From: Kushneria avicenniae
Lineage (GTDB): Bacteria > Pseudomonadota > Gammaproteobacteria > Pseudomonadales > Halomonadaceae
Assembly: GCF_900112585.1 (NCBI RefSeq)
Contig: NZ_FOLY01000005.1
Location: 310,001-374,000, forward strand
Length of the DNA: 64,000 nt
Reading direction: 5' to 3'
Shown: piece after piece, positions 25,338-34,406 of the stretch
How the letters are laid out: every line of letters starts with the position of its first letter
Position numbering within the stretch: position 1 is the first letter of the stretch
Notes under the pieces: model-generated
What the model saw: only the letters and a program-made list of their open reading frames with translations
Database searches by the model: none
What the model was told of the DNA's origin: nothing
Program-made: the position numbers and the translations under genes

Positions 25338-26572
25338 GGGGCAGCGCTGTCGTCGGCGTCGAGCAGATCGCCGGCGTTGTCGCGAATGATGGCCATGGCG
25401 GCGTCATCGGCCTGCTGCTGACGCGCGTCAAACACCGCAGTGTGCTGAGGCTCACGAACGCCGGGCGTCTGCGCCAGCATGGGGCCGTCAACCCCGGTAT
25501 CAAGCTCAATGCGGGTATAGGTGGAAAGCCCGACGCGCAGCGGATGCTGATCGATATGGTCGTCATCCAGTGTGATACGCACCGGCACGCGCTGTACCAC
25601 CTTGATCCAGTTGCCGGTGGCATTCTGGGCCGGCAGCAGGGAGAACGCCGCGCCGGTGCCGGCCGACAGCCCGGCCACATGGCCGTGATAGACCACATCA
25701 TCGCCGTAGAAATCGGTGGTGACGGTGGCCGGCTGCCCGATGCGCACCCGCCCCAGCTGGGTCTCCTTGAAGTTGGCCTCGACCCACAGATCGTGCAGCG
25801 GCACGATCGTCAGAAGCGGCTGACCGGCCTGTACGCTCTGGCCCAGCTGTACCTGGCGACTGGCCACATAGCCATCCACCGGCGAGATGACCTGCGTTCT
25901 GCGCTGGGCCAGCCAGGCGTTGCGATAGGCGGCACGCGCCTGAAGAACGCCCGGATCATGCCACAGGTCGTTGCCGTCGATCAGAGCGTGGGCCGCGCGC
26001 GCCTGTGCCCGGGCCTGCTCGAGCTGTGCCTGTGCGGCATTGTACTGGCGCCGGGCGCTGTCGACCTCTTCCTTTGAAGCGGCACGCTGTGCCAGCAGCG
26101 GTCGGCGGCGCTGATATTCGTCGCGGGCGCGCTCGAACTGCGCGCGCGCCGTGACCACGGCCGCATCCAGCTGTACGGCCTGGGCGCGCTGCTGACGATA
26201 GCGGCGCACGGCCTGCGCCAGCTGTCCGGCGGCCTGATCCAGTGCGTTGCGGGTGTCGCTGTCATCGAGTTCAAGCAGCACCTCGCCGCGTTTGACCGGC
26301 TCGGTATTCTCGGTGTTGATCGCGGTGACGGTGGCGTTGATCTGCGCGGACACATTGACCTGGTCACCCTGCACATAGGCGTCGTCGGTGATGACCCGGG
26401 TGCTGAGCACCAGCGCGTTCAGCAGATACCAGCCGACCCCGGCCAGTATGAATACCAGCGCGATGACCAGCAGGATGATGTTGCGCTTTTTACGCGAGAC
26501 CGGAGCTTCCTGCCCGTCATTGTCATCAGACTGCGGGTCGGGATCGTTGCTGTGGTCGGTGTCATGAACCAT
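25334..26572 (-). CDS. emrA: HlyD-family membrane fusion protein (EmrA-like)
   Basis: This periplasmic adaptor of 412 aa is anchored by one N-terminal helix (residues about 30-55, NIILLVIALVFILAGVGWYL). It has a lipoyl half-motif, a long alpha-helical hairpin rich in Ala/Gln/Arg (about 110-215), and a beta-barrel part with PVDGYVASRQVQLGQSV. Its start overlaps the end of the OMF gene by 11 bp and its stop overlaps emrB. The conserved GDQVNVSAQI segment near residue 70 is typical of EmrA. Confidence 0.92.
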   Translation of the reverse strand: MVHDTDHSNDPDPQSDDNDGQEAPVSRKKRNIILLVIALVFILAGVGWYLLNALVLSTRVITDDAYVQGDQVNVSAQINATVTAINTENTEPVKRGEVLLELDDSDTRNALDQAAGQLAQAVRRYRQQRAQAVQLDAAVVTARAQFERARDEYQRRRPLLAQRAASKEEVDSARRQYNAAQAQLEQARAQARAAHALIDGNDLWHDPGVLQARAAYRNAWLAQRRTQVISPVDGYVASRQVQLGQSVQAGQPLLTIVPLHDLWVEANFKETQLGRVRIGQPATVTTDFYGDDVVYHGHVAGLSAGTGAAFSLLPAQNATGNWIKVVQRVPVRITLDDDHIDQHPLRVGLSTYTRIELDTGVDGPMLAQTPGVREPQHTAVFDARQQQADDAAMAIIRDNAGDLLDADDSAAP

Positions 26573-28088
26573 CGGTGGTACTTTCCGTCGTCAGATAGCG
26601 CGCATCACGTTCGGGCGCGCGCCCATGATAGCCCCCGCCCAGGGCATGGATCAGCTGGATTCGGGTATCCAGCAGTTCGCCCTCGAGCGCCAGACGGTTC
26701 ATGCGTTCGCGGACAAGACCCTGCTGCGCCTCGATCAGCGAACGCGGGTCCTCGACGCCGCGGGCGTCACGCTCGCGGGCCAGTTCAAGACGGTGCTGAT
26801 AGCTTTCAAGCGCCTGCGACTGCGCCCTGCGCTGCGCCTCGATGCGTTCCATGGTCACACTCTGCTGCGCCACCTCGTGAGCGGCATCCACCACGCGCTG
26901 GTTGTAATCGGCAATGGCACTGCCAAGCTGCGCACGGCTGGCGTTGTAGCGCGCATCGAGCCGGCCGCCTTCGAAGATGGGCAGCGTCACGGCCGGGCCG
27001 AATGAGGCTGCCCCAATGTCCTCGTTGCGTCCGCTGCCCAGCGGATGCACCCGCAAAAAACCGGCCAGCGCCGACAGGCTGACGTTGGGGTAGTAATCCG
27101 CACGAGCCTGATCGATGTCGCGCATGCCGGCCTCGACCTGCCAGCGACTCGCCATGATGTCCGGGCGCCGGGCGATCAGCTCGAGTCCGGCATCCTGAGG
27201 CAGGGTGGTGTCCAGCTCGGGCAGCGCTCGCGCGGTCAGGCCCTCGAGCTGATCCGGTGAAACGCCCATCAGGGCGGCGAGCTGCACCTGATCCAGTCGG
27301 GCGGCACCTTCCAGCTGAGCGCGCTGCTGCTCAAGGTTGGCGACCTGCTCGTGGGCCTGGTCCAGCCGGGCGGGATTTTCGATGTCACGCTCGACGCGCA
27401 GGGCGGTGATGCGCACGCTGTCGCGCGCGGCGCTCAGCAGGGTGTCCAGATTCGACAGCTGGGCCTGGCGCAGCTGCCAGTCCATGTAGGCTCGGGTAAT
27501 GCCGGCCTGCAGGGCGCTGGCGGCGGCAGCCTGCTCGAGTCTTGCGGCGTGGCGCTGATCAAGCGCGGCCTCGATGGCGGCGCGTTTTTTGCCCCACCAA
27601 TCCAGATCCCAGCCAAACGACAGCGAGGCCAGCCCCACGTTGCTGCGCTGGCTGTTGCCGGCGCTGCCGGCTTCAAATCCCGGCAGGCCGAGTGCGGGGT
27701 ACTCAAGGTCGGTATGGCTGTAGCTCTGATTGGCCCGGACACTGCCCTCGAGCTGCGCGCGCGTCTCCGCCTGCCGGCCTTCCAGCTGGCGGGAGGCCGT
27801 CTCGAAACGGGCACGGGCCCTGTCCAGCGACGGCGCCTCGCGCATGGCGCGCTCGATCAGGGCATTGAGCTGCGGGTCATTGAACTCGTGCCACCATCGG
27901 GCGTCCGGCCATTGGCCCGGGCTCTTTTGATCGTGTGCAAGGCCGGCCAGAGGGGCGTGTTCGCGCAGGGGCAGCTCGGCCGGCGCCATGGCGGGGGCCC
28001 CGCAGGCGCTCAGCAGCACGCAGGTCACGATCAGGCCGGACAGGGCCGCGACAGGACGTCGTGGAGAAACAACCGAAAACTGATGCAT
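26562..28088 (-). CDS. Outer-membrane efflux lipoprotein (NodT family)
   Basis: This TolC-like outer-membrane factor of 508 aa has a lipoprotein signal peptide with lipobox LLSAC. Two OEP repeats follow (about 65-270 and 290-490). WWHEFNDPQLNALIERA and LIARRPDIMASRWQVEA are strong family marks. It is first in the three-gene efflux operon, overlapping emrA by 11 bp. The ATG at 28088 was chosen because it gives a proper signal peptide; the frame extends to 28133. Confidence 0.92.
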   Translation of the reverse strand: MHQFSVVSPRRPVAALSGLIVTCVLLSACGAPAMAPAELPLREHAPLAGLAHDQKSPGQWPDARWWHEFNDPQLNALIERAMREAPSLDRARARFETASRQLEGRQAETRAQLEGSVRANQSYSHTDLEYPALGLPGFEAGSAGNSQRSNVGLASLSFGWDLDWWGKKRAAIEAALDQRHAARLEQAAAASALQAGITRAYMDWQLRQAQLSNLDTLLSAARDSVRITALRVERDIENPARLDQAHEQVANLEQQRAQLEGAARLDQVQLAALMGVSPDQLEGLTARALPELDTTLPQDAGLELIARRPDIMASRWQVEAGMRDIDQARADYYPNVSLSALAGFLRVHPLGSGRNEDIGAASFGPAVTLPIFEGGRLDARYNASRAQLGSAIADYNQRVVDAAHEVAQQSVTMERIEAQRRAQSQALESYQHRLELARERDARGVEDPRSLIEAQQGLVRERMNRLALEGELLDTRIQLIHALGGGYHGRAPERDARYLTTESTTDGS

Positions 28089-28253
28089 TACGCTCCCGAG
28101 AAAATGGCAGGCAGGCGCCATGGTAATACACATTCGCAGTGCCGGGGTGGGAGAGGTTGGCGCCGTCGTTTTTCAGCACCAGACAAGCCCGCTGCACTAC
28201 TGTAGGCCTGACTGTCGCGCGTGTCGCGTGGACCTCGTTTCAAGGAGCCTTTC

Positions 28254-28817
28254 GTGCCTTCCATCGCCTGGCGGGATACTCGTGAATATTATGGGCGGAT
28301 CAGCCGCCTTTTTCACTGGCTGATGGCGGCACTGCTGCTGTGGCAGTTTGCCGGCATGATCGCGGCCAATCTGGTCGGTCGTGCGCCCTGGGTCTCTTTC
28401 ATGGTGGGCACCCACAAGAGCATCGGGTTTGTGCTGATGCTGCTGGTCGCCCTGCGCTCGACGTGGGGACTCTACAACCTCTCCAACCGCCCGCCCCATG
28501 ACCGGGGCGCCGAGACGCTGGTCGCCTTCGGACAGCTGCTTTTATATCTACTGATGATTCTGGTGCCGCTGCTGGGGCTGATCATGAACTGGGCCTCCGG
28601 CAAGCCGCTGGAAGTCTTTGACGCCCGCCTCATGAGTGGCGGACGTGAAATGCCGGGGCTGGCGGAGCTGACAGCCCAGTGGCATGTCTGGATGGCCTGG
28701 ACGCTGGGCGTGCTGATTGCCGGCCATGTGCTGCTGGCTGTGGTCTGGCATGGCCTGATTCGCCGGGACAATACGCTCGAGAAGATGGTAACCCGTCCGG
28801 ATCAAACCGGACGTTGA
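28254..28817 (+). CDS. Cytochrome b561 family protein
   Basis: This diheme inner-membrane electron carrier of 187 aa has four helices. Heme-ligand histidines are visible in LFHWLMAALLLWQF, VGTHKSIGFVLM and the pair in QWHVWMAWTLGVLIAGHVLLAVVWH. The start is a GTG at 28254 because AAGGAG lies 6 nt upstream; the frame is open further up. It is divergent from the efflux operon. Its redox partner is unknown. The methyltransferase-fold gene follows 54 bp downstream. Confidence 0.88.
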   Translation: MPSIAWRDTREYYGRISRLFHWLMAALLLWQFAGMIAANLVGRAPWVSFMVGTHKSIGFVLMLLVALRSTWGLYNLSNRPPHDRGAETLVAFGQLLLYLLMILVPLLGLIMNWASGKPLEVFDARLMSGGREMPGLAELTAQWHVWMAWTLGVLIAGHVLLAVVWHGLIRRDNTLEKMVTRPDQTGR

Positions 28818-28871
28818 AGCAGTTGCATTACGTACGTTCCTTTCAACGAATAATCAGGGAGTCCGTAAGTC

Positions 28872-29762
28872 ATGTCCTTCAAGTCCTTTATCCCGTATCA
28901 ACGCCGCAGCGTTCACGCCGTCATCGTCACCGGCGTTCTGGTGACCACGCTGGGGCTGGTCTCGATTGCCCACGCTGATCCGCAGGCGGCCGATAATGTC
29001 GAAGTGGCCTCCAGCATCGAGCTGGATGTGCCCTATGTCCCCACACCTGAACCGGTGGTGGAAGGCATGATGGAAATGGGCGCGGTCAGCGAAGGGAACC
29101 GCGTGATCGATCTGGGCTCCGGTGACGGGCGCATCGCCATCGCGGCGGCGAAGCTGGGCGCGCAGGTACTGGGCGTGGACATTGACCCCGAGCGCATCCG
29201 CGAGGCGGACGAGAACGCCGAACGTGAAGGCGTGACCGACCGGGTCGAATTTCGTCAGGAGGATCTGTTCGATACGCCCATCGCCGATGCTGACGTGCTG
29301 ACGCTCTATTTGTTGCCGACCATCAACCAGCAGCTGCGCCCGAAGATCCTGACCGACATGGCGCCGGGATCGCGCGTGGTGTCCCACGCCTTTGACATGG
29401 GGAACTGGGCCAGCGACGAACGACGCACCATTGCCGGGCGTACCGTCTATCTCTGGCACGTGCCGGCCCGGATCGAGGGGGAGTGGCAGTTGATGCAGGG
29501 CGACACGCTCGTCAACCTGACGCTGTCGCAGCGCTATCAGGAAGTGCGGGGCGTCGCGCAGCGCGATGGACAGGCCATGACCGTGGGCAATGCCCGACTG
29601 CTGGGGGACAGGATCGCCTTTACCCTGGCCGACGGTGAGCATTACCAGCGCTTTTACGGTCGGGTCGATCAGGACCGTATCCAGGGCGTCGAGCCGGTCG
29701 AGGCGCTGGCAGGTCCCGGAGAACCGGTGGAAGCGGACTGGCAGGCCGAGCGTGAGTCCTGA
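28872..29762 (+). CDS. Methyltransferase-fold protein with signal peptide
   Basis: The 296-aa product starts with a likely Sec signal peptide (basic PYQRRS, hydrophobic VIVTGVLVTTLGLVS, cleavage after AHA). A class I SAM-dependent methyltransferase domain follows, with motif I VIDLGSGDGRIAIAAA and acidic loop LGVDIDPERI. A beta-rich C-terminal region of about 90 residues has no recognised match. SAM is cytosolic, so an exported enzyme is puzzling; the N-terminus might instead anchor it on the cytosolic side. AGGGAG lies upstream of the ATG. The APC permease begins 6 nt after its stop, probably in the same transcript. Confidence 0.8.
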   Translation: MSFKSFIPYQRRSVHAVIVTGVLVTTLGLVSIAHADPQAADNVEVASSIELDVPYVPTPEPVVEGMMEMGAVSEGNRVIDLGSGDGRIAIAAAKLGAQVLGVDIDPERIREADENAEREGVTDRVEFRQEDLFDTPIADADVLTLYLLPTINQQLRPKILTDMAPGSRVVSHAFDMGNWASDERRTIAGRTVYLWHVPARIEGEWQLMQGDTLVNLTLSQRYQEVRGVAQRDGQAMTVGNARLLGDRIAFTLADGEHYQRFYGRVDQDRIQGVEPVEALAGPGEPVEADWQAERES

Positions 29763-29768
29763 TCGCTC

Positions 29769-31112
29769 ATGAGCACGAACGCCGTGACCGGCGTGCGTCG
29801 CTATCTGGGCGTTCCCGATGGGATCGCCATCATGATGGGCGTGGTGATCGGGGTGGGAATCTTTCGTACCCCGCCGCTGGTGGCCGGCCATGTCGACAGC
29901 AGCTGGGCCTTTCTGGGGGTGTGGCTGGCCGGTGGTGCCGTGATGCTGATAGGGGCACTGTGCTACGCCGAGCTGGCCTCACGCTATCCTGACGCCGGCG
30001 GCGAGTACCATTTTCTCTCCCGCGCGCTGGGCCAGCGCGTGGCCATTCTGTTTGGCTGGGCGCGCGGTACGGTCATTCAGACCGGCGGTATCGCCGCCGT
30101 GGCGTTCGTATTCGGCGACTACGCCAGCACGCTCCTTCCGCTTGGCGAACACGGCCCGGCCCTCTATGCCGGTGCCGCCATTATCGTCTTTACGCTGATC
30201 AACGTGGCCGGCACCCATCAGGGGCGAATGGTACAGCGTCTGTTTACCCTGCTGACCGTGGCGCTGATGCTGGGCGTGATCGTGCTGGGGCTTGGCAGCA
30301 TGGAGAGTCAGACCCTGTCGCATTGCAGCAGCGCTCCGATGGGCGAGGGCGTCTCGGCGCTGGGCATGGCGATGGTGTTTGTTCTGATCACCTATGGCGG
30401 CTGGAACGAGGCGGCCTATCTGTCCGCTGACATGCGCTCGCCTCGCCATGACATGGCCAGCGTGCTGGTGGTGGGCTCTATACTGCTGATCGTGCTGTAT
30501 ACCCTGATCAACCTGAGCTATCTGGGCGTGCTGGGTCTTGAAGGCCTTCGAAACAGTGACGCCGTGGCATCACACATGATGCAGGTCATCCTGGGCGATA
30601 CCGGGGCGACGGTCATGACGTTGATCGTCATTGCGGCGACGCTTTCAACGCTCAATGCAACGCTGTTTACCGGCGCGCGTGTCTACTATGCGCTGGGTCG
30701 TGATCTGCCGCCTCTGAAACGACTGGGCATGTGGAGCCAGCGCGGTGATAATCCGTCCAACGCGCTGGTGGTGCAGGGCATTCTGTCGATGGTGCTGGTG
30801 GCGCTGGGCGATCTGCATCGCGATGGCTTCGAGGCCATGGTGGACTATACGGCACCAGTCTTCTGGGGCTTTCTGCTGCTGATCGGCCTGTCGCTGCTGG
30901 TGCTGCGCCAAAGGGAAGGCGCCAGCGGCGACCGGGTATTTCGTGTGCCGCTCTATCCGCTGATCCCCGTCCTGTTCTGTCTGACCTGTGCGGGGCTGGT
31001 GTATTCCAGCCTTCTCAACGCCGGCATCGGAGGTGTCATCGGCGTTGCGATCGTGGCGCTTGGCATACCGCTTTTATACTGGCGACGCCGTGAGGCCACG
31101 ACCGCGACGTAG
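29769..31112 (+). CDS. APC-family amino acid permease
   Basis: This inner-membrane transporter of 447 aa has about 12 helices. The first-helix unwound motif is GVVIGVGIFRTPP, followed by the family-conserved CYAELASRYPDAGGEYHFL and a TM6 region with FVLITYGGWNEAAYLSADM. These match the LAT/APC amino acid antiporters and permeases. Substrate is not predictable. It is coupled to the methyltransferase-fold gene upstream and convergent with the voltage-sensor-like gene. Confidence 0.88.
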   Translation: MSTNAVTGVRRYLGVPDGIAIMMGVVIGVGIFRTPPLVAGHVDSSWAFLGVWLAGGAVMLIGALCYAELASRYPDAGGEYHFLSRALGQRVAILFGWARGTVIQTGGIAAVAFVFGDYASTLLPLGEHGPALYAGAAIIVFTLINVAGTHQGRMVQRLFTLLTVALMLGVIVLGLGSMESQTLSHCSSAPMGEGVSALGMAMVFVLITYGGWNEAAYLSADMRSPRHDMASVLVVGSILLIVLYTLINLSYLGVLGLEGLRNSDAVASHMMQVILGDTGATVMTLIVIAATLSTLNATLFTGARVYYALGRDLPPLKRLGMWSQRGDNPSNALVVQGILSMVLVALGDLHRDGFEAMVDYTAPVFWGFLLLIGLSLLVLRQREGASGDRVFRVPLYPLIPVLFCLTCAGLVYSSLLNAGIGGVIGVAIVALGIPLLYWRRREATTAT

Positions 31113-31148
31113 CGCTGCCATGGCGCATCGCCGCAGTCATCGAGGGCG

Positions 31149-32249
31149 CTAGTGATAGCGCTCCTTCCAGCGCTGCACCTTCACCTCGCTTTTGAGCACA
31201 TCCAGCACCTCGACCAGTACCTGTTCAAGCGCCTGATAGTCGCTGGCGCTTTGAGGCACGCTGCGATCAATGGTGCGATTGGCCAGCTCCTCGATCAGCG
31301 AGCGAAAATCCGGGGAACGAATGCCGATCACGGCTTCCCGGATCAGACGGCTGGTGACATCGGCCATGGCCTCATCCATGGCTTCCACCACCTGGGCGCC
31401 CATCGGCAGGCGCTGAAGGCTGCGAATGGTCGGGTTTTCCGTTACGGCGCGATGGATCAGGCCGCTGACCCAGGCGTTGATATCATCACGGTGGTGGGCA
31501 TAGCTTTCGCCCAGCACTCGCTGAACGCGATGCGACACATCATCGATGAGCTGCTGCTTGCGGGGGAGCAGAACCTCGTCGGTCACGCGGCGGGAAATAT
31601 TGCCCTTGGACAGAAAGCCTTCCTGAACATCCGTCAGCATCCGCACAATGACGCGGTCGGAGATTTCTTCGAGAACGATCTCGTAATACTTGTAGAAAAA
31701 CCGATAGATGCCCCAGGTGCGAATATCGATCAGGCGTGTACGCTGCAGCCGCATCAGAAGCCCGATGACACGCAGAACACGCAGCAGGCGCAGGCCGCCG
31801 ACCGGAATGCAGCCGAGCACGTCGTACCAGTGGACGAACGGATAGAAAAACCAGCGGTGGTAGCGCCGGTCCCAGATGGCACATGCCCAGCCGCCCAGTA
31901 CATCAAGCACGAAAACGGCGACGAACCAGAGATCGATGGTCTCGAAATTGTCGTGCAGCCAGGCGCCGCCCTGCTCAAGAGACGGTGAAATGGCGCCCAG
32001 CATGGCGCGAAACGGGCCGGTCAGATACAGCGTATCGAAGAGAATCAGCAGGAGACTGATCGACACCAGTACCATGATGACCAGATCCCAGGCGAGATAG
32101 AACCGCTCCAGCCAGAGCGGAATATCCCTTCGGGGCGCGTGCTTGTCCTCTTCAGGAGCATCCCCGCGGGGTTGATCGGCCCAGCTGTTGGCCGGTGGGT
32201 AGCGATCGCTGTGATGGCGATCGTCCGTTGAGGAATCCTCTTGATGCAT
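31149..32249 (-). CDS. Voltage-sensor-like four-helix membrane protein
   Basis: This 366-aa protein has a charged N-terminal tail (1-45), then four hydrophobic segments: S1 about 53-76, S2 about 104-124, S3 about 133-150 and S4 about 152-174. S4 carries arginines spaced by three (Arg154, 157, 160), then Arg167 and Arg170. Acidic residues lie in S1 (Asp72), S2 (Asp105, Asp116) and S3 (Asp143). This is the pattern of a voltage-sensor domain. No pore helix pair follows; residues 180-366 are soluble, helical and charged. Function is unknown. It may be an ion-channel relative or a sensor. Confidence 0.75.
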   Translation of the reverse strand: MHQEDSSTDDRHHSDRYPPANSWADQPRGDAPEEDKHAPRRDIPLWLERFYLAWDLVIMVLVSISLLLILFDTLYLTGPFRAMLGAISPSLEQGGAWLHDNFETIDLWFVAVFVLDVLGGWACAIWDRRYHRWFFYPFVHWYDVLGCIPVGGLRLLRVLRVIGLLMRLQRTRLIDIRTWGIYRFFYKYYEIVLEEISDRVIVRMLTDVQEGFLSKGNISRRVTDEVLLPRKQQLIDDVSHRVQRVLGESYAHHRDDINAWVSGLIHRAVTENPTIRSLQRLPMGAQVVEAMDEAMADVTSRLIREAVIGIRSPDFRSLIEELANRTIDRSVPQSASDYQALEQVLVEVLDVLKSEVKVQRWKERYH

Positions 32250-32354
32250 GTGCGCCTCCTTGCGTGAGAGGCTATCTCAGATGCTTGAGCGCTCCGCGTC
32301 AAGTCACGGGCGCTCAAACATCCGGCAGCATCCGGGTTCTGGAATCGACAGGGC

Positions 32355-33167
32355 TTACGGTGCGCGCGGTAGTTCACGCTTGTGGGCGGTGCGGTCATAG
32401 GTTCTGATGATGCGCTCGGCCGCCTCGCGATCGATCTCTCTGCCTTCCAGAAAGTCATCAATCTGATCGTAGGTCACGCCCAGCGCCTCTTCATCGGTGC
32501 GACCCGGCGAGAGGGTTTCCAGGTCTGCGGTCGGCACCTTGTTGACCAGTGCCTCAGGCCCGTCAAGAACGCTGAGCATCGCACGGACCTGACGTTTGGC
32601 AAGACCGGCCAGCGGTGTGATATCGCAGGCGCCATCCCCGTGTTTGGTGAAAAAGCCCATGACCGCTTCGGCCCCGTGATCGGTGCCGACCACCAGGCCG
32701 TTGTGCCGGCCGGCGACCGCATACTGCGCGATCATGCGGGCGCGTGCCTTGATATTGCCCTGTACGAAATCGCGCTGATATTCGTCATTGAAGGCAAGGC
32801 CGGCCTGCTCGAGGCTCGCCAGCATGCCGTCTGCCGAAGGCTTGACGTTCACATCCAGCTGTTCATCGGCTCGAATATAGTTGATGGCGGCCTGGGCATC
32901 GTCCTCGTCGTGCTGCTCACCGTAGGGCAGACGCATGGCATAAAAGGTGGCATCGCCGCCCTGCTCACGGATGCGCTCCGCGGCAAGCTGGCACAGGCGT
33001 CCGGTGGTGGTGGAGTCCACACCACCGCTGATCCCCAGCACCAGAGCCCGCGTGCCGCTCTCTTTCAGCTGTCTGATAATGAAGTCGATACGTCGTTCAA
33101 CTTCCCGTTGGGCATCAAAATTCCGGTCGATACCAAGGGCATCAATAATCTGCTGCTGGGTAGTCAT
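32355..33167 (-). CDS. nadE: NH3-dependent NAD+ synthetase
   Basis: This cytosolic enzyme converts deamido-NAD to NAD+ with ATP and ammonia. The 270-aa length fits the ammonia-dependent class, with no glutaminase domain. The PP-loop SGGVDS lies at residues 47-52, and GTDHGAEAVMGFFTKHGDG and the C-terminal KRELPRAP are typical. The ATG at 33167 was chosen; the frame extends to 33272. The upstream region has a 12-bp palindrome ATCGATATCGAT (33223-33234) that may be part of its promoter control. Confidence 0.94.
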   Translation of the reverse strand: MTTQQQIIDALGIDRNFDAQREVERRIDFIIRQLKESGTRALVLGISGGVDSTTTGRLCQLAAERIREQGGDATFYAMRLPYGEQHDEDDAQAAINYIRADEQLDVNVKPSADGMLASLEQAGLAFNDEYQRDFVQGNIKARARMIAQYAVAGRHNGLVVGTDHGAEAVMGFFTKHGDGACDITPLAGLAKRQVRAMLSVLDGPEALVNKVPTADLETLSPGRTDEEALGVTYDQIDDFLEGREIDREAAERIIRTYDRTAHKRELPRAP

Positions 33168-33448
33168 GGGCGATCGATATCCTGCGTGCAGTGAATGGGG
33201 GTTACCGACAGCGTAGCCAGAAATCGATATCGATAAAATTCCGGTCATGTGGCAACCGCGTTGCGTTAACACTGGTCATGATAATACTGGCACGTTAAAG
33301 CGCATGGAATGTTGCTACCGGGTATGGGGTGCTGTGACCACGACAGGGGGGCTGGAATGCCGTGGGCCTTCGAGTCAGGGGCAGGGGAATGCGCTTTCAA
33401 CGTCAATGTCGCGCCGGCGGCTTCCGGAAGAAGCACGTGGCGGCAGCG

Positions 33449-34228
33449 TTACGCTTGCTCGCTGGGTAATGAATGGGGAGACAGTACGTGAACGTTGTGC
33501 TGTCGGAAGGCGGCCAGCATCCGTTCGTCGCGGGCATCGGTGATCAGCGTCCATTCGGCCGGGAGCGGCGTCCAGTGCTGCTGGCTGGTGCGGCCCAGCT
33601 TGGTGTGATCGGCCATGACATAGCACCTGGCGCTGCGACTGATCATCAGTTCCTTGAGCCATGCCTGCTCAGGACTCGCCTCACAGAGCCCCAGATCGGC
33701 GGTGACGCCATCGGCGCTCATGAAAACACGGTCAACCGACAGCCGTGTCAGCATGGCCTGGGCGGCAGGCCCCATGGTGGTCATGCTGGACATGCGCATT
33801 TCGCCGCCCAGTAGTGTGACCCGGCCCTCGGGCAGCCGCTCCAGCGCCGAGAGCGCGGCCAGATTGTTGGTGATGACGTGCAGCCCCTGCCGGCGATGCA
33901 GCACCTCGGCCAGTGCGGCCGTGGTCGTGCCCCCATCCAGCAGCAGCGTATCGTGATCCCTGATCTGTTCGAGCGCCATTGCGGCCAGCTGCGCCTTGAT
34001 CCCTTCATGGCACGACTGGCGCTGGGCCAGGGTGAGTTCCGGTTCGCGGATGCCGATGTGGGCGGCACCACCATAAGTACGCACGATCAGGCCCTGTTCG
34101 GCCAGCGCCCCCAGATCACGTCTGACAGTGGCTTCCGAGACGGCAAAGTGAGCACAAAGGGTTTCTACATCGGTCAGACCGGACAACACAGCATCCAGCA
34201 TGGCCTGACGGCGTCGGGCAACTTTCAT
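33449..34228 (-). CDS. DeoR-family transcriptional regulator
   Basis: This 259-aa regulator has an N-terminal DeoR winged HTH (LCAHFAVSEATVRRDLGALAE at about 24-44) and the family RTYGGA wing. A DeoRC sensor domain follows, with LLLDGGTTTAALAEVL, VITNNLAALS, LLGGEMR and a C-terminal SADGVTADLGLCEASPEQA. DeoRC domains bind phosphorylated sugars. It lies just downstream of the sugar-acid operon on the same strand, separated by a terminator-like hairpin, so it probably has its own promoter. Tandem GATCGA elements occur directly before its start. Confidence 0.9.
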   Translation of the reverse strand: MKVARRRQAMLDAVLSGLTDVETLCAHFAVSEATVRRDLGALAEQGLIVRTYGGAAHIGIREPELTLAQRQSCHEGIKAQLAAMALEQIRDHDTLLLDGGTTTAALAEVLHRRQGLHVITNNLAALSALERLPEGRVTLLGGEMRMSSMTTMGPAAQAMLTRLSVDRVFMSADGVTADLGLCEASPEQAWLKELMISRSARCYVMADHTKLGRTSQQHWTPLPAEWTLITDARDERMLAAFRQHNVHVLSPHSLPSEQA

Positions 34229-34230
34229 TA

Positions 34231-34253
34231 TCGATCTCTTGTGGTCGATCTCT
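34231..34253. repeat. Direct repeat TCGATCTCT before DeoR gene
   Basis: TCGATCTCT occurs at 34231-34239 and 34245-34253, a 14-bp period, immediately upstream of the DeoR ATG. The core GATCGA recurs in the palindrome at 41184-41196 before the transporter operon. It could be an autoregulatory site. Confidence 0.45.
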
Positions 34254-34372
34254 CGTCAGTATGGGCATCGCTTGTCGTCATTGTCACATATCCGCAGGGT
34301 CCCGGCTGATGTCATGATCAGTGAGAGAAGCGATGCGCGCGCCAGACGTCTGGAGCGATAGAGAAAGCCTGA

Positions 34373-34398
34373 GTGCCGACCGATAGTCTGGTCGGCAC
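34373..34398 (-). terminator. Terminator-like hairpin after the sugar-acid operon
   Basis: A perfect 9-bp stem (34373-34381 with 34390-34398, GTGCCGACC/GGTCGGCAC) with an 8-nt loop lies just after the sialidase-family stop. The minus-strand tail is only moderately T-rich (CTTTCTCT), so termination may be partial and allow readthrough into the DeoR gene. Confidence 0.55.
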
Positions 34399-34406
34399 CT
34401 CATGTG

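Noticed and set aside
32285-32317. Hairpin TTGAGCGC/GCGCTCAA as nadE terminator
   Set aside because: The loop is 17 nt and no T-tract follows on the minus strand.
33247-33543. Short open frame between nadE and the DeoR gene
   Set aside because: It overlaps the end of the DeoR gene, has no ribosome binding site or domain, and its composition looks non-coding.
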